A stretch of 8,200 nt of DNA from the NCBI GenBank assembly GCA_964428275.1, contig CAYRXN010000332.1, positions 1 to 8,200 of the forward strand, read 5' to 3'. Position numbers and translations under genes: made by a program. The notes below the pieces were generated by a model. The model saw only the letters and a list, made by a program, of their open reading frames with translations, had not been told where the DNA came from and did not search any database. Below are positions 1 through 6,331 of the stretch, one piece after another; the first letter of the stretch is position 1, and each line of letters begins with the position of its first letter. The DNA is from JALSRY01 sp964428275. Its GTDB lineage: Bacteria > Planctomycetota > Phycisphaerae > UBA1845 > Fen-1342.

Positions 1-629
1 TCCATCAGGTTGAGACGGGCGAAGCGGATCTGCCGGCGGATGTCGGGACTGATCTGGAAGAGCTCCCGACCGTCCCGGGCGGTGGAAACGAAGTAGCGCT
101 TGCGAAACTCCGGCGGTACCTTGGCCAGCTTGTCCGCCTCGAACAGGCCGCGCTGGGCCTTGGCGAGTACACGCGTCGAGATGTCGGTGGCCAGCAGCTT
201 GAACTGGAGCCCTTTGGTTCGCCGGGCCAGGTCGTCCATCGTCATCGCGATCGTGTAGGGCTCTTCCCCGCTCGAACAGCCGGCGCTCCAGATGCGGATC
301 GGGCAGCGCGGGTTGCGCCTGTCCGTCGCCCAACGGCGGGCCGTCTCGGCGAGGAAGTCGAAGTGCTTGGCCTCGCGGAACAGGTGCGTGGTGTTGGTCG
401 AGATGGCGTCGATCAACTGGGTGAGCTCCTGTCCGGAGCGGTCGCCCTTCACGAAGTTGTAGTATTCGCGGTAGCTGGAAAAGCCGCCGGCCCGCAGCCG
501 GGCGCCCAGCCGCGCGCGGACCAGCTGCAGTTTCTGGTCGCCGAGGTTGATCCCGGCGTGCCGGTAGATCAGGTCGCGGAAGAGGTCGTATTCTTCGCGG
601 GTGAGCTCCGCAACGGTTTCAGTTGCCAT
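1..629 (-). CDS. cheR: CheR chemotaxis receptor methyltransferase, C-terminus cut by window edge
   Basis: CheR transfers methyl groups from S-adenosylmethionine to glutamates of chemoreceptors in the cytoplasm and so sets receptor adaptation. I translated 209 codons by hand from the minus strand; the frame runs off the left edge with no stop. Residues 1-75 look like the helical CheR N-terminal domain. The family motif STNTTHLFRE lies at residues 77-86, the SAM-binding segment IRIWSAGCSSGEEPYTIAM at 111-129, and LLATDIST at 145-152. FARLNLM at the edge matches the run into the later catalytic region. The ATG at 629 has GGAGGCG about seven bases upstream (minus 643-637). A full CheR is about 270-290 residues, so roughly a quarter is missing. 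It is the third gene of a leftward cluster behind fapA-like and cheX-like genes. The identification is very secure; whether extra domains follow is unknown. Confidence 0.95.
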   Translation of the reverse strand, partial: MATETVAELTREEYDLFRDLIYRHAGINLGDQKLQLVRARLGARLRAGGFSSYREYYNFVKGDRSGQELTQLIDAISTNTTHLFREAKHFDFLAETARRWATDRRNPRCPIRIWSAGCSSGEEPYTIAMTMDDLARRTKGLQFKLLATDISTRVLAKAQRGLFEADKLAKVPPEFRKRYFVSTARDGRELFQISPDIRRQIRFARLNLM

Positions 630-656
630 GGGCAGGCGCCTCCGGCAGGATGAGGG

Positions 657-686
657 CCGCGGCCCGGCGGGGCCGGGCGGCCGCGG
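657..686 (-). other. GC-rich hairpin between cheX-like and cheR genes
   Basis: Bases 662-668 (GCCCGGC) and 672-678 (GCCGGGC) form a perfect 7-bp stem with a 3-base loop. After a 3-base bulge it is extended by CCGCG (657-661) pairing with CGCGG (682-686). It lies in the 73-base gap between the cheX-like stop (703) and the cheR start, ending about 14 bases before the cheR ribosome-binding site. No T-run follows on the minus strand, so a classical intrinsic terminator is not supported. An attenuating, mRNA-stabilising or translation-tuning structure is possible. High GC makes chance hairpins common. Confidence 0.35.
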
Positions 687-702
687 ACCGCGCGGGCGAG
701 GC

Positions 703-1179
703 TCAGGCCCGGCCCTTTTCGTACACGCAGTAGAACGGCTCGCCGGAGACCGAAAGCTCGCAGGCCACGTCGTGGTCGTTCTCGTCGAACCGCGGGGCCT
801 CGCTGCACTCGGTCACGGTCGGGATCGAGAGATCGAAGACCGGCTCGGTGCCGTGCAGCGCGGTGACCAACTGGCCGCAGGTCACGTTCATGAACTCGCA
901 CAACGCATCGGTCGTCCCGGCGACGGCCTCGTCGTCGTCCGGATCGAGGCCGAGCAGGTTGGCCGCAAGCTGGTGGGCGAAGTCGCGCGTACACCAGCAG
1001 CGCAGCGTGCCCGACATCGGCCCGCGATAGGTGATCGTGCATTCCAGCCAGACCGACCCCGGGGGCACCTCGGCCGGCTCGTCGTCGCTGACGAGGAACG
1101 CCATGTCGCCCAGCACGTCGGCGACGATCGTGGCCAGGTCCGTCCTGGTGGCCGTGGGGTTATTCCCGCTTGGTTCCAT
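703..1179 (-). CDS. CheX-like chemotaxis phosphatase
   Basis: This is probably a cytoplasmic CheC/CheX/FliY-family protein that dephosphorylates CheY-P. The 158-residue length fits a single CheX domain. Recognisable parts are GPMSGTL at residues 53-59, the helix AHQLAANLLGLDPDD at about 68-82, and LCEFMNVTCGQL at 94-105, which carries the family's E-x-x-N signature (E95, N98) followed by a small-residue turn. Only one such motif is present, as in CheX, whereas CheC has two. Three ATGs occur in a row (1185, 1182, 1179). AGGAG sits at 1190-1186, leaving six bases to the third ATG and none to the first, so I chose 1179. The start overlaps the end of the fapA-like gene by 20 bases, implying translational coupling. 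Eight cysteines in 158 residues is many for a cytoplasmic phosphatase. The superfamily is fairly sure; the phosphatase activity is inferred. Confidence 0.85.
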   Translation of the reverse strand: MEPSGNNPTATRTDLATIVADVLGDMAFLVSDDEPAEVPPGSVWLECTITYRGPMSGTLRCWCTRDFAHQLAANLLGLDPDDDEAVAGTTDALCEFMNVTCGQLVTALHGTEPVFDLSIPTVTECSEAPRFDENDHDVACELSVSGEPFYCVYEKGRA

Positions 1180-2737
1180 CATCATCTCCTGATCGCTGAG
1201 AAGGTTGTTCGAATCGGCTTACGTCCACCGGCCGGCTGCACAGAACCAGGGCCGAACCGGATGACTGGTTGACGATCACGATTTCGGTGACACCGTCGGC
1301 GCAGCGCGTCTCGACCCGCAGCGGTCCTCTGACCGCGTCGCGAATCTCGACTTCGTGCAGTCCGAACACCAGCACGCAGCCGGCGTGGAGGATTCCCGTC
1401 ACTTCGACGACGGCCTCGTCGTCCGGGGCCGCCTCGTCCAGCATCTTCTGGCGGGCTTCGAGCAGGTCGTCCGCCTCGAGCTCGATCTCGTCGGCCTTGC
1501 AGACCAGCTCGGTCGCCTGTTCCCGCTGGGCCGAGGTGAGCCGCTTGACGTTGGCCAGCAGCGGTTGGACGCGGGCGCGGACGTTCTCGGCGTGCTCTTT
1601 CTGCCTGGCGGCCTTGCGCAGCATCTGCTGCGCCTGGTACAGCACGCGCCCCTCGGTGCCCACCTCGATGCGGGTGGGTACGCCGCTGGGGCTGCCCAGG
1701 TGTTTGGCCTTGACGCCGTTGCGGGCGTAGGTGTCTCCGCCGATGATCGCGCCGCGCTCGACGCACACCTGCCCCCACGCGCGCACGCGACTGTTGATGA
1801 TTTCCTTGGTGATGCAGACGTCGCCGCCGGCCTCGACCGTGGCGGCGTCGCAGATGTGGGCGCTGAAACGGCCACCGGCGTGGATGACGTGCGGGGCGTC
1901 GTGCCCGAACAGGCCGCGGCGGATCTCGATGTCGCCGCCGGCTTCGAGGCAGGCCGACTCGACGTCCCTGTCGATCGCCAGGGCGCGGGCCGTCCGCACG
2001 GTGAAGTTCGGCTTGACGGCCCCGCGGATGTGGACGTTGACCACCGAATCGATGTTGCCCGTGTGGAAGTCCACGTCCCGCGGGATCGTCAGCACGTCGC
2101 TGAGGTACAGCGTGCAGCCGTCGCGTTCGAGATAGCCGGCGATCTCCGTCGCCACGCGGCGCGAGTCCTCGTCGACCAGCCGCAGGCCGTTGCCCAGGAT
2201 GATCGGCATACCCTTCTTGCGCTCCGGCGGAACCTCGTTGCCGTAGACGTCGCAACCCGTTTTCCCGTCGCTCGGCGGCCGGATCGTCCCGATCACCTTG
2301 CCGGCCTCGATCGTCAGGATCGAGTTCACGGCGTAATAGTCGGCCCGCTCGTCCTCGTCCCATTCCTGCGACTCGGGCTTGTAGGCCTCGTCCAGTTCGA
2401 ACTCGCCGTCGCGGGCTTCCACCGGCGGCGTTCCCTCGGCGACCAGGTAACGCTGGGGAACCTCGGCCGGGGCGTCGCCCTCACCGGCCGGAGGTTCGTC
2501 TGCGTCGGCCGGGGCGGCCGCCTGCTGGCGCGCGAGCGCGACGTACTCGTCCACACGCGCGCGGACGGCGTCGGTGATCTTGATGTTGCGGTTCTTGAGC
2601 GCAGCGAACACATCGTCGGCACGCGGCGGGGCCACGCCGGGCATGGTGACGGGCGGCGTCTCGATCCAGGCGCGCATGCGGTCTTTGGCCACAACGACGC
2701 GGATGCCGCCGGTGGTGATGCTCGATTGTGAATCCAT
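1160..2737 (-). CDS. FapA/DUF342 family protein (flagellar assembly protein A-like)
   Basis: This 525-residue protein matches the DUF342 (FapA) family. In Vibrio a member takes part in flagellar assembly or positioning; family members are thought to self-assemble through a beta-helix core. Residues 1-120 form a variable N-terminal domain with an Ala/Pro/Glu-rich linker at about 71-110. Residues 140-205 carry the family segment with IGTIRPPSDGKTGCDVYGNEVPP. Residues 225-345 are short beta-rung repeats, each turning on Gly (HIRGAV, LEAGGDIEI, IHAGGRFSA, VEAGGDVCI, CVERGAIIGG). Residues 362-436 are a charged coiled coil, followed by a small beta C-terminal domain. The frame stays open to 2938, but the ATG at 2737 has GGAG nine bases upstream, and the extra 67 residues look like read-through of leader DNA. 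It leads the cheX-cheR cluster, and its last 20 bases overlap cheX. Family assignment is strong; the exact role here is inferred. Confidence 0.87.
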   Translation of the reverse strand: MDSQSSITTGGIRVVVAKDRMRAWIETPPVTMPGVAPPRADDVFAALKNRNIKITDAVRARVDEYVALARQQAAAPADADEPPAGEGDAPAEVPQRYLVAEGTPPVEARDGEFELDEAYKPESQEWDEDERADYYAVNSILTIEAGKVIGTIRPPSDGKTGCDVYGNEVPPERKKGMPIILGNGLRLVDEDSRRVATEIAGYLERDGCTLYLSDVLTIPRDVDFHTGNIDSVVNVHIRGAVKPNFTVRTARALAIDRDVESACLEAGGDIEIRRGLFGHDAPHVIHAGGRFSAHICDAATVEAGGDVCITKEIINSRVRAWGQVCVERGAIIGGDTYARNGVKAKHLGSPSGVPTRIEVGTEGRVLYQAQQMLRKAARQKEHAENVRARVQPLLANVKRLTSAQREQATELVCKADEIELEADDLLEARQKMLDEAAPDDEAVVEVTGILHAGCVLVFGLHEVEIRDAVRGPLRVETRCADGVTEIVIVNQSSGSALVLCSRPVDVSRFEQPSQRSGDDDGTKRE

Positions 2738-2764
2738 ACGCCGATGCTCCGTGTCGTGGCACAC

Positions 2765-2780
2765 GCCGCCCGCGGGCGGC
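2765..2780. promoter_or_regulatory. 16-bp perfect palindrome in the fapA-like leader
   Basis: GCCGCCCGCGGGCGGC is identical on both strands and ends 28 bases upstream of the fapA-like start codon. It could be a dimeric regulator site overlapping the leader, or an mRNA structure near the ribosome-binding site. Perfect 16-bp symmetry is notable even in GC-rich DNA, but no function can be read from the bases. Confidence 0.3.
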
Positions 2781-2979
2781 AGCGCGCCGCCCATGTTGCT
2801 ATCGGCACATCCGCCGCCGCGGTAGACCAGCGGCAAGCGGATCGCCGGGAAGGCAGCTAACTCGCGCAGCAGGGAAATGTTGCGGTCCGTACCCCCCGGA
2901 ACGCGCGCGGGAGAGCTTCCGATAATGCCCGAACGCAATCGCGTGGCGTCCCCCAGCGGGATACACTGAATCCCGGCGC

Positions 2980-3010
2980 GCGGCCGGTGGCGTGGGTCTT
3001 CGCCGGCCGC
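2980..3010 (+). promoter_or_regulatory. Inverted repeat / hairpin in the xylB leader
   Basis: GCGGCCGG (2980-2987) and CCGGCCGC (3003-3010) are exact 8-bp inverted repeats around a 15-base spacer. In RNA the stem extends inward by three more pairs, two of them G-U, leaving a 9-base loop. It ends 31 bases before the xylB ATG and could be a repressor operator or a 5' UTR hairpin. There is no T-run to suggest an attenuator. Confidence 0.3.
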
Positions 3011-3041
3011 TGAACGGTCCCGACCCCGACCGGGTGCAACG

Positions 3042-4583
3042 ATGGCAAAAGCGGATTACCTCCTCGGAATCGACATCGGAACCACCGGCAGCAAAGCGCT
3101 GCTGATTCACACGACCGGCGAGCCGGCGGCCGAAGCAACGGCCGAGTACCCCATGTCCACCCCCCATCCGCTGTGGGCCGAGCAGGACCCCGCGGAGTGG
3201 TGGTCGGCCACCCTGACGGCGATTCGGGAAGCCCTGGCGCGCGCCGGCGCGACGGGGACGCAGGTCGCCGGCGTCGGGCTGACCGGACAGATGCACGGAC
3301 TGGTCCTGCTCGACGCGGCCGGGCAGGTCTTGCGCCCCTGCATCATGTGGAACGACCAGCGCACCGCCGAACAGTGCGCCGCGATCACGCAAAGTGTCGG
3401 CGCCGCGCGGATCCTGCAACTTACGGGCAATCCCGTACTGCCGGGCTTTACGGCGCCCAAGATCGTCTGGGTTCGCGAGCACGAGCCGCAGGTGTGGGGG
3501 CGCATCGCGCACGTGCTGCTGCCCAAGGACTACATTCGCTACCGCCTGACCGGGGCGCTGCTGGGCGAAGTGTCCGATGCCTCGGGCACGGCGCTGTTCG
3601 ACGTGGGCCGGCGGCAGTGGTCCGAGGAGATGCTCGCGGCCGTCGGGATCCCGCGGGCCTGGCTGCCCGAAGTCACCGAATCGCCCGAGCCCGGCGCGAC
3701 GATCAGCCCCGAGGCGGCGGAACGAACCGGGCTGCGTGCCGGCACGCCGGTGGTCGGCGGCGGCGGAGACCAGGCCGCGCAGGCGGTCGGGTGCGGCATC
3801 GTGCGCGAGGGGCTCGTCTCGGCCACGCTGGGAACTTCCGGCGTCGTGTTCGCCGCGTCCGATGCGTACCGCGTCGAGCCCGCGGGACGGCTGCACGCGT
3901 TCTGCCACGCGGTCCCCGGCATGTGGCACCTGATGGGCGTCATGCTCTCGGCGGCCGGGAGCTTTCGCTGGTACCGCGACACGCTGGGCGAGGCGGAGGT
4001 CGCCGACGCGCGCAAGCGGGGGCGCAGCGCGTACGAACTGCTCACCGAGCAGGCCGCCGGCGTCGCCGCCGGATGTGAGGGACTGCTGTTTCTGCCCTAC
4101 CTCAGCGGCGAGCGCACGCCCCACCCCGACCCCCACGCGCGCGGCGCGTTCGTCGGCCTGACGCTGCGCCACACGAAAGCGCACCTGACCCGCGCGGTGC
4201 TCGAGGGCGTCAGTTACGGCATGGGGGACTCGCTGAGCCTGATGCGCGATCTGGGCGTGGCGATCCGGCAGGTGCGGGCCTCGGGCGGCGGGGCGCGCAG
4301 CCGACTCTGGCGGCAAGTGCTGGCGGACGTCTTCCGTACCCCCATCGCCACGCTCAACGTGACGCAAGGCGCCGCGCTCGGCGCGGCGTTGCTGGCCGGC
4401 GTGGGCGTGGGCGTTTTTGCGGACGTGCCGGCGGCGGCCGAGCAGGTCGTGCGCGTGGTCGAAGAACTGCCGCCGGGGCCCGACGCGGACGTCTACGCCC
4501 GTTATTATCCCCGGTACCGCGCGCTCTACCCGGCGCTGGCGGCGGAGTTCGCGGCGCTCGCCAAGGTGGCGGCGGACGCCTGA
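3042..4583 (+). CDS. xylB: Xylulokinase
   Basis: This FGGY-family sugar kinase of 513 residues, the usual length, phosphorylates D-xylulose with ATP to xylulose 5-phosphate, the entry to the pentose phosphate pathway. DIGTTGSK (residues 11-18) is the N-terminal phosphate loop. TGQMHGLVLLD (81-91) holds the Met-His pair that contacts xylulose in the E. coli enzyme. WNDQRT (103-108), the FGGY signature GFTAPKIVWVREH (135-147), LPKDYIRYRLTG (160-171) and SDASGTALFDV (178-188) follow. GGGDQAAQAVG (240-250) carries the probable catalytic base D243, and LGTSG (263-267) and ASGGGARSRLWRQVLADVF (413-431) form the ATP side. This pattern is xylulokinase rather than glycerol or ribulose kinase. The ATG lacks a clear Shine-Dalgarno sequence, but the protein begins exactly as family members do. 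No xylose isomerase is adjacent. A lipoprotein gene follows after 37 bases, possibly co-transcribed. Confidence 0.92.
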   Translation: MAKADYLLGIDIGTTGSKALLIHTTGEPAAEATAEYPMSTPHPLWAEQDPAEWWSATLTAIREALARAGATGTQVAGVGLTGQMHGLVLLDAAGQVLRPCIMWNDQRTAEQCAAITQSVGAARILQLTGNPVLPGFTAPKIVWVREHEPQVWGRIAHVLLPKDYIRYRLTGALLGEVSDASGTALFDVGRRQWSEEMLAAVGIPRAWLPEVTESPEPGATISPEAAERTGLRAGTPVVGGGGDQAAQAVGCGIVREGLVSATLGTSGVVFAASDAYRVEPAGRLHAFCHAVPGMWHLMGVMLSAAGSFRWYRDTLGEAEVADARKRGRSAYELLTEQAAGVAAGCEGLLFLPYLSGERTPHPDPHARGAFVGLTLRHTKAHLTRAVLEGVSYGMGDSLSLMRDLGVAIRQVRASGGGARSRLWRQVLADVFRTPIATLNVTQGAALGAALLAGVGVGVFADVPAAAEQVVRVVEELPPGPDADVYARYYPRYRALYPALAAEFAALAKVAADA

Positions 4584-4607
4584 GCGGTGGCCCCCCACCC
4601 GTCGGCA

Positions 4608-4617
4608 AGAGGAAAGG
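4608..4617 (+). promoter_or_regulatory. Ribosome-binding site deciding the lipoprotein start
   Basis: AGAGGAAAGG lies just upstream of the ATG at 4621, with GAGG (4609-4612) eight bases from the start. The open frame extends back to 4417 inside xylB, so this site together with the signal peptide right after the ATG fixes the true start. Confidence 0.6.
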
Positions 4618-4620
4618 CTC

Positions 4621-6255
4621 ATGAGGCGAAGACGCCTGGGAACGAGGCTGCTGCCGGCCCTCCTGGCCGCCGGGCTGGTCTGCGGCTGTCAGCGAAGCGC
4701 GGCCGAGAAGCGCGGCGGAAGCGGCGCCACGGCCCCGCGGCCGAACATCCTGTTTATCGTGTGGGACACCGTGCGGGTGGACCGCCTCAGCCTCTACGGC
4801 TACGCAAAGCCGACCACGCCGAACCTGGAACGCTTCGCCCGCGACGCGACCGTCTTCGAGAACTGCGTCGCCGCCGGGAGCACGACGGTCCCGTCGCACG
4901 CGAGCATGTTCACGGGGCTGCTGCCCGCCGAGCACGGGGCCAGCAACGAGCACCCGCTGCTCGATCCACGTTTCGTGACCCTGGCGGAGTCGTTGCGCAA
5001 CGCCGGCTACCGGACGTACGCCTTTTCGGAAAACCCGCACTTGTGCCGCGAAACGAAGCTGACCCAGGGGTTCGAGGTCGTTGAACATCCCTGGAGCCCG
5101 CCGTTCGCACGCGACGCGCTGCGGATCAGTCTGGAGAAGCGTTTTCCCGACCGCGACATCGACGCCCTGCTCGGCCGCCTGGACAAAACGGACTACGCCA
5201 AGTTGCAGTGGAAGATCAAGGCGGCCGGCACGCTGGCGCAGCGCGGACTGAGCGCCTGGCTCGAAAGCCAGCCGGCAGACCGCCCGTTTTTCGCCTTTGT
5301 CAACTACATGGAGGCCCACCGCCCGTTGATTCCGCGCAGGGAGTTCCGCGAGCGGTTCATGACACCCGAACAGCTGCGGGCTTCGTACCGCCCGCCGCGC
5401 ACCTTCGGACAGCTCTGGGCCTACTGCTTCGGTCTGCGCGAGGCGGCGCCCGGCGAACTGGCACTGTCGAGCCTCCGCTACGACGCGGCGATTGCCGAGC
5501 TGGACGCGTTGCTCGGCGATCTGCTCGACCGGCTGGATGCGGCCGGGCGCCTGGAGAACACCGTGGTCGTGCTGGTGGCCGACCACGGTGAACACCTCGG
5601 CGAGCACCACCTGCTCGACCACCAGTTCTCCGTGTACGAGCCGCTGATGCGCGTGCCGCTGGTCGTGCGCTGTCCGTCGCGGCTGCGACCCGGGCGCGAG
5701 CGCCGGCCGGTGAGCAACCTCGACCTCTACCCGACCCTGCTCGAGCTGGCGGGCGTCGCGCCGGCGGTGCAGAGCACGGGGGTGAGCCTGCTGCATCCGC
5801 GCGAAAAGCGGCTGCGGATCGGCCAGTACCCGGCTCCGATGGCCGGGGCGTTCAAGGTCGTGCAGACGATGTATCCCCGCTTCGATCCGACCCCGTGGCG
5901 GCGCAGCCTGATCGCGCTCTACGACGAACCGTACAAGCTGATCGCCGCCTCCGACGGTCGCGACGCGCTCTACGACCTGAGCCGCGATCCGCACGAACGC
6001 ACGAATCTGATTACCACCCAGCGGGACGTCGCCGCGCGGCTGGCGGACGAGCTGCGCCGGCTGCGGGCGGAGCTGCGCCGGCCGCCGGCCGCCGCTTCGA
6101 GTCGGCCGGACCGCAAGAGCTCGGAGCTGATGCGGCGACTGGAGCAGATCGGGTACGTGGGTTCCGACACGGACGACGAGGAGCAGCCGAACCCCACCAC
6201 GAGCCGCCCCGCCCCGCGCCCCGCCAACCAGACGCCCCAGCCCCCCCGGCCGTGA
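4621..6255 (+). CDS. Sulfatase-fold (alkaline phosphatase superfamily) lipoprotein with Thr at the catalytic position
   Basis: This 544-residue exported hydrolase-like protein has an Arg-rich n-region (MRRRRLGTR), a hydrophobic stretch, and a probable lipidated Cys23 in LVCGC; Cys at -2 is atypical for a lipobox. The sulfatase domain starts at PNILFIVWDTVRVDRLSLYGY (41-61). ADHGEHLGEHHLLDH (320-334) supplies metal ligands D321 and H322, and LYDLSRDPHERTNL (450-463) is a typical sulfatase-family C-terminal motif. The nucleophile segment reads STTVPSHASMFTG (87-99). Where true sulfatases have C/S-x-P-S-R for formylglycine, this has T89-V-P-S-H, and the second Asp of the first metal pair is T50. 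It belongs to the large 'sulfatase' group lacking formylglycine; sulfate ester cleavage is doubtful, and phospho-ester hydrolysis or transfer using Thr89 is an alternative. Residues 522-544 are a Pro/Thr/Arg-rich tail. It may be co-transcribed with xylB. Confidence 0.85.
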   Translation: MRRRRLGTRLLPALLAAGLVCGCQRSAAEKRGGSGATAPRPNILFIVWDTVRVDRLSLYGYAKPTTPNLERFARDATVFENCVAAGSTTVPSHASMFTGLLPAEHGASNEHPLLDPRFVTLAESLRNAGYRTYAFSENPHLCRETKLTQGFEVVEHPWSPPFARDALRISLEKRFPDRDIDALLGRLDKTDYAKLQWKIKAAGTLAQRGLSAWLESQPADRPFFAFVNYMEAHRPLIPRREFRERFMTPEQLRASYRPPRTFGQLWAYCFGLREAAPGELALSSLRYDAAIAELDALLGDLLDRLDAAGRLENTVVVLVADHGEHLGEHHLLDHQFSVYEPLMRVPLVVRCPSRLRPGRERRPVSNLDLYPTLLELAGVAPAVQSTGVSLLHPREKRLRIGQYPAPMAGAFKVVQTMYPRFDPTPWRRSLIALYDEPYKLIAASDGRDALYDLSRDPHERTNLITTQRDVAARLADELRRLRAELRRPPAAASSRPDRKSSELMRRLEQIGYVGSDTDDEEQPNPTTSRPAPRPANQTPQPPRP

Positions 6256-6331
6256 GCGGCGGTTTCCCCGCCTGGACCTGACGCCCTGACGTTCCTTCCG
6301 CAACCCCACCGCAACCTGGGGGGCGTACCGC
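6256..6331. other. Short convergent gap between the sulfatase-like and GH8 genes
   Basis: The two genes end tail to tail 76 bases apart, so both transcripts must stop here. Only weak hairpins are visible: GGCGG (6258-6262) with CCGCC (6268-6272), and CCCCA (6304-6308) with TGGGG (6317-6321). Neither is followed by a T-run on either strand. No convincing intrinsic terminator can be called. Confidence 0.35.

Larger units (their letters stand above)
2738..3041. other. Divergent intergenic region between fapA-like and xylB genes
   Basis: This 304-base gap must hold the control signals for both the leftward chemotaxis cluster and rightward xylB. No confident -35/-10 pair is visible. On the minus strand GCCGATAG (2806-2799) resembles the -10 of flagellar sigma-28 promoters (consensus GCCGATAA), but the matching upstream element is poor. 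On the plus strand GATAAT (2921-2926) resembles a sigma-70 -10 without a good -35. A 16-bp palindrome (2765-2780) and an inverted repeat (2980-3010) lie inside. Open frames crossing the gap look like GC-rich read-through. Confidence 0.5.

Noticed and set aside
1355..2731. 458-residue open frame on the plus strand opposite the fapA-like gene
   Set aside because: Composition is Val/Asp/Arg/Gly shadow translation; the minus strand has a clear DUF342 protein.
2738..2938. 67-residue N-terminal extension of the fapA-like protein
   Set aside because: It crosses the palindromic leader, lacks family similarity, and a better-placed ribosome-binding site precedes the ATG at 2737.
2799..4622. 607-residue open frame on the minus strand opposite xylB
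   Set aside because: Arg/Gly/His-rich, no recognisable domain, and it mirrors a convincing xylulokinase. Long antisense frames are expected at this GC content.
6256..6331. Bidirectional intrinsic terminator
   Set aside because: Stems are only 5 bp and no T-run follows on either strand.
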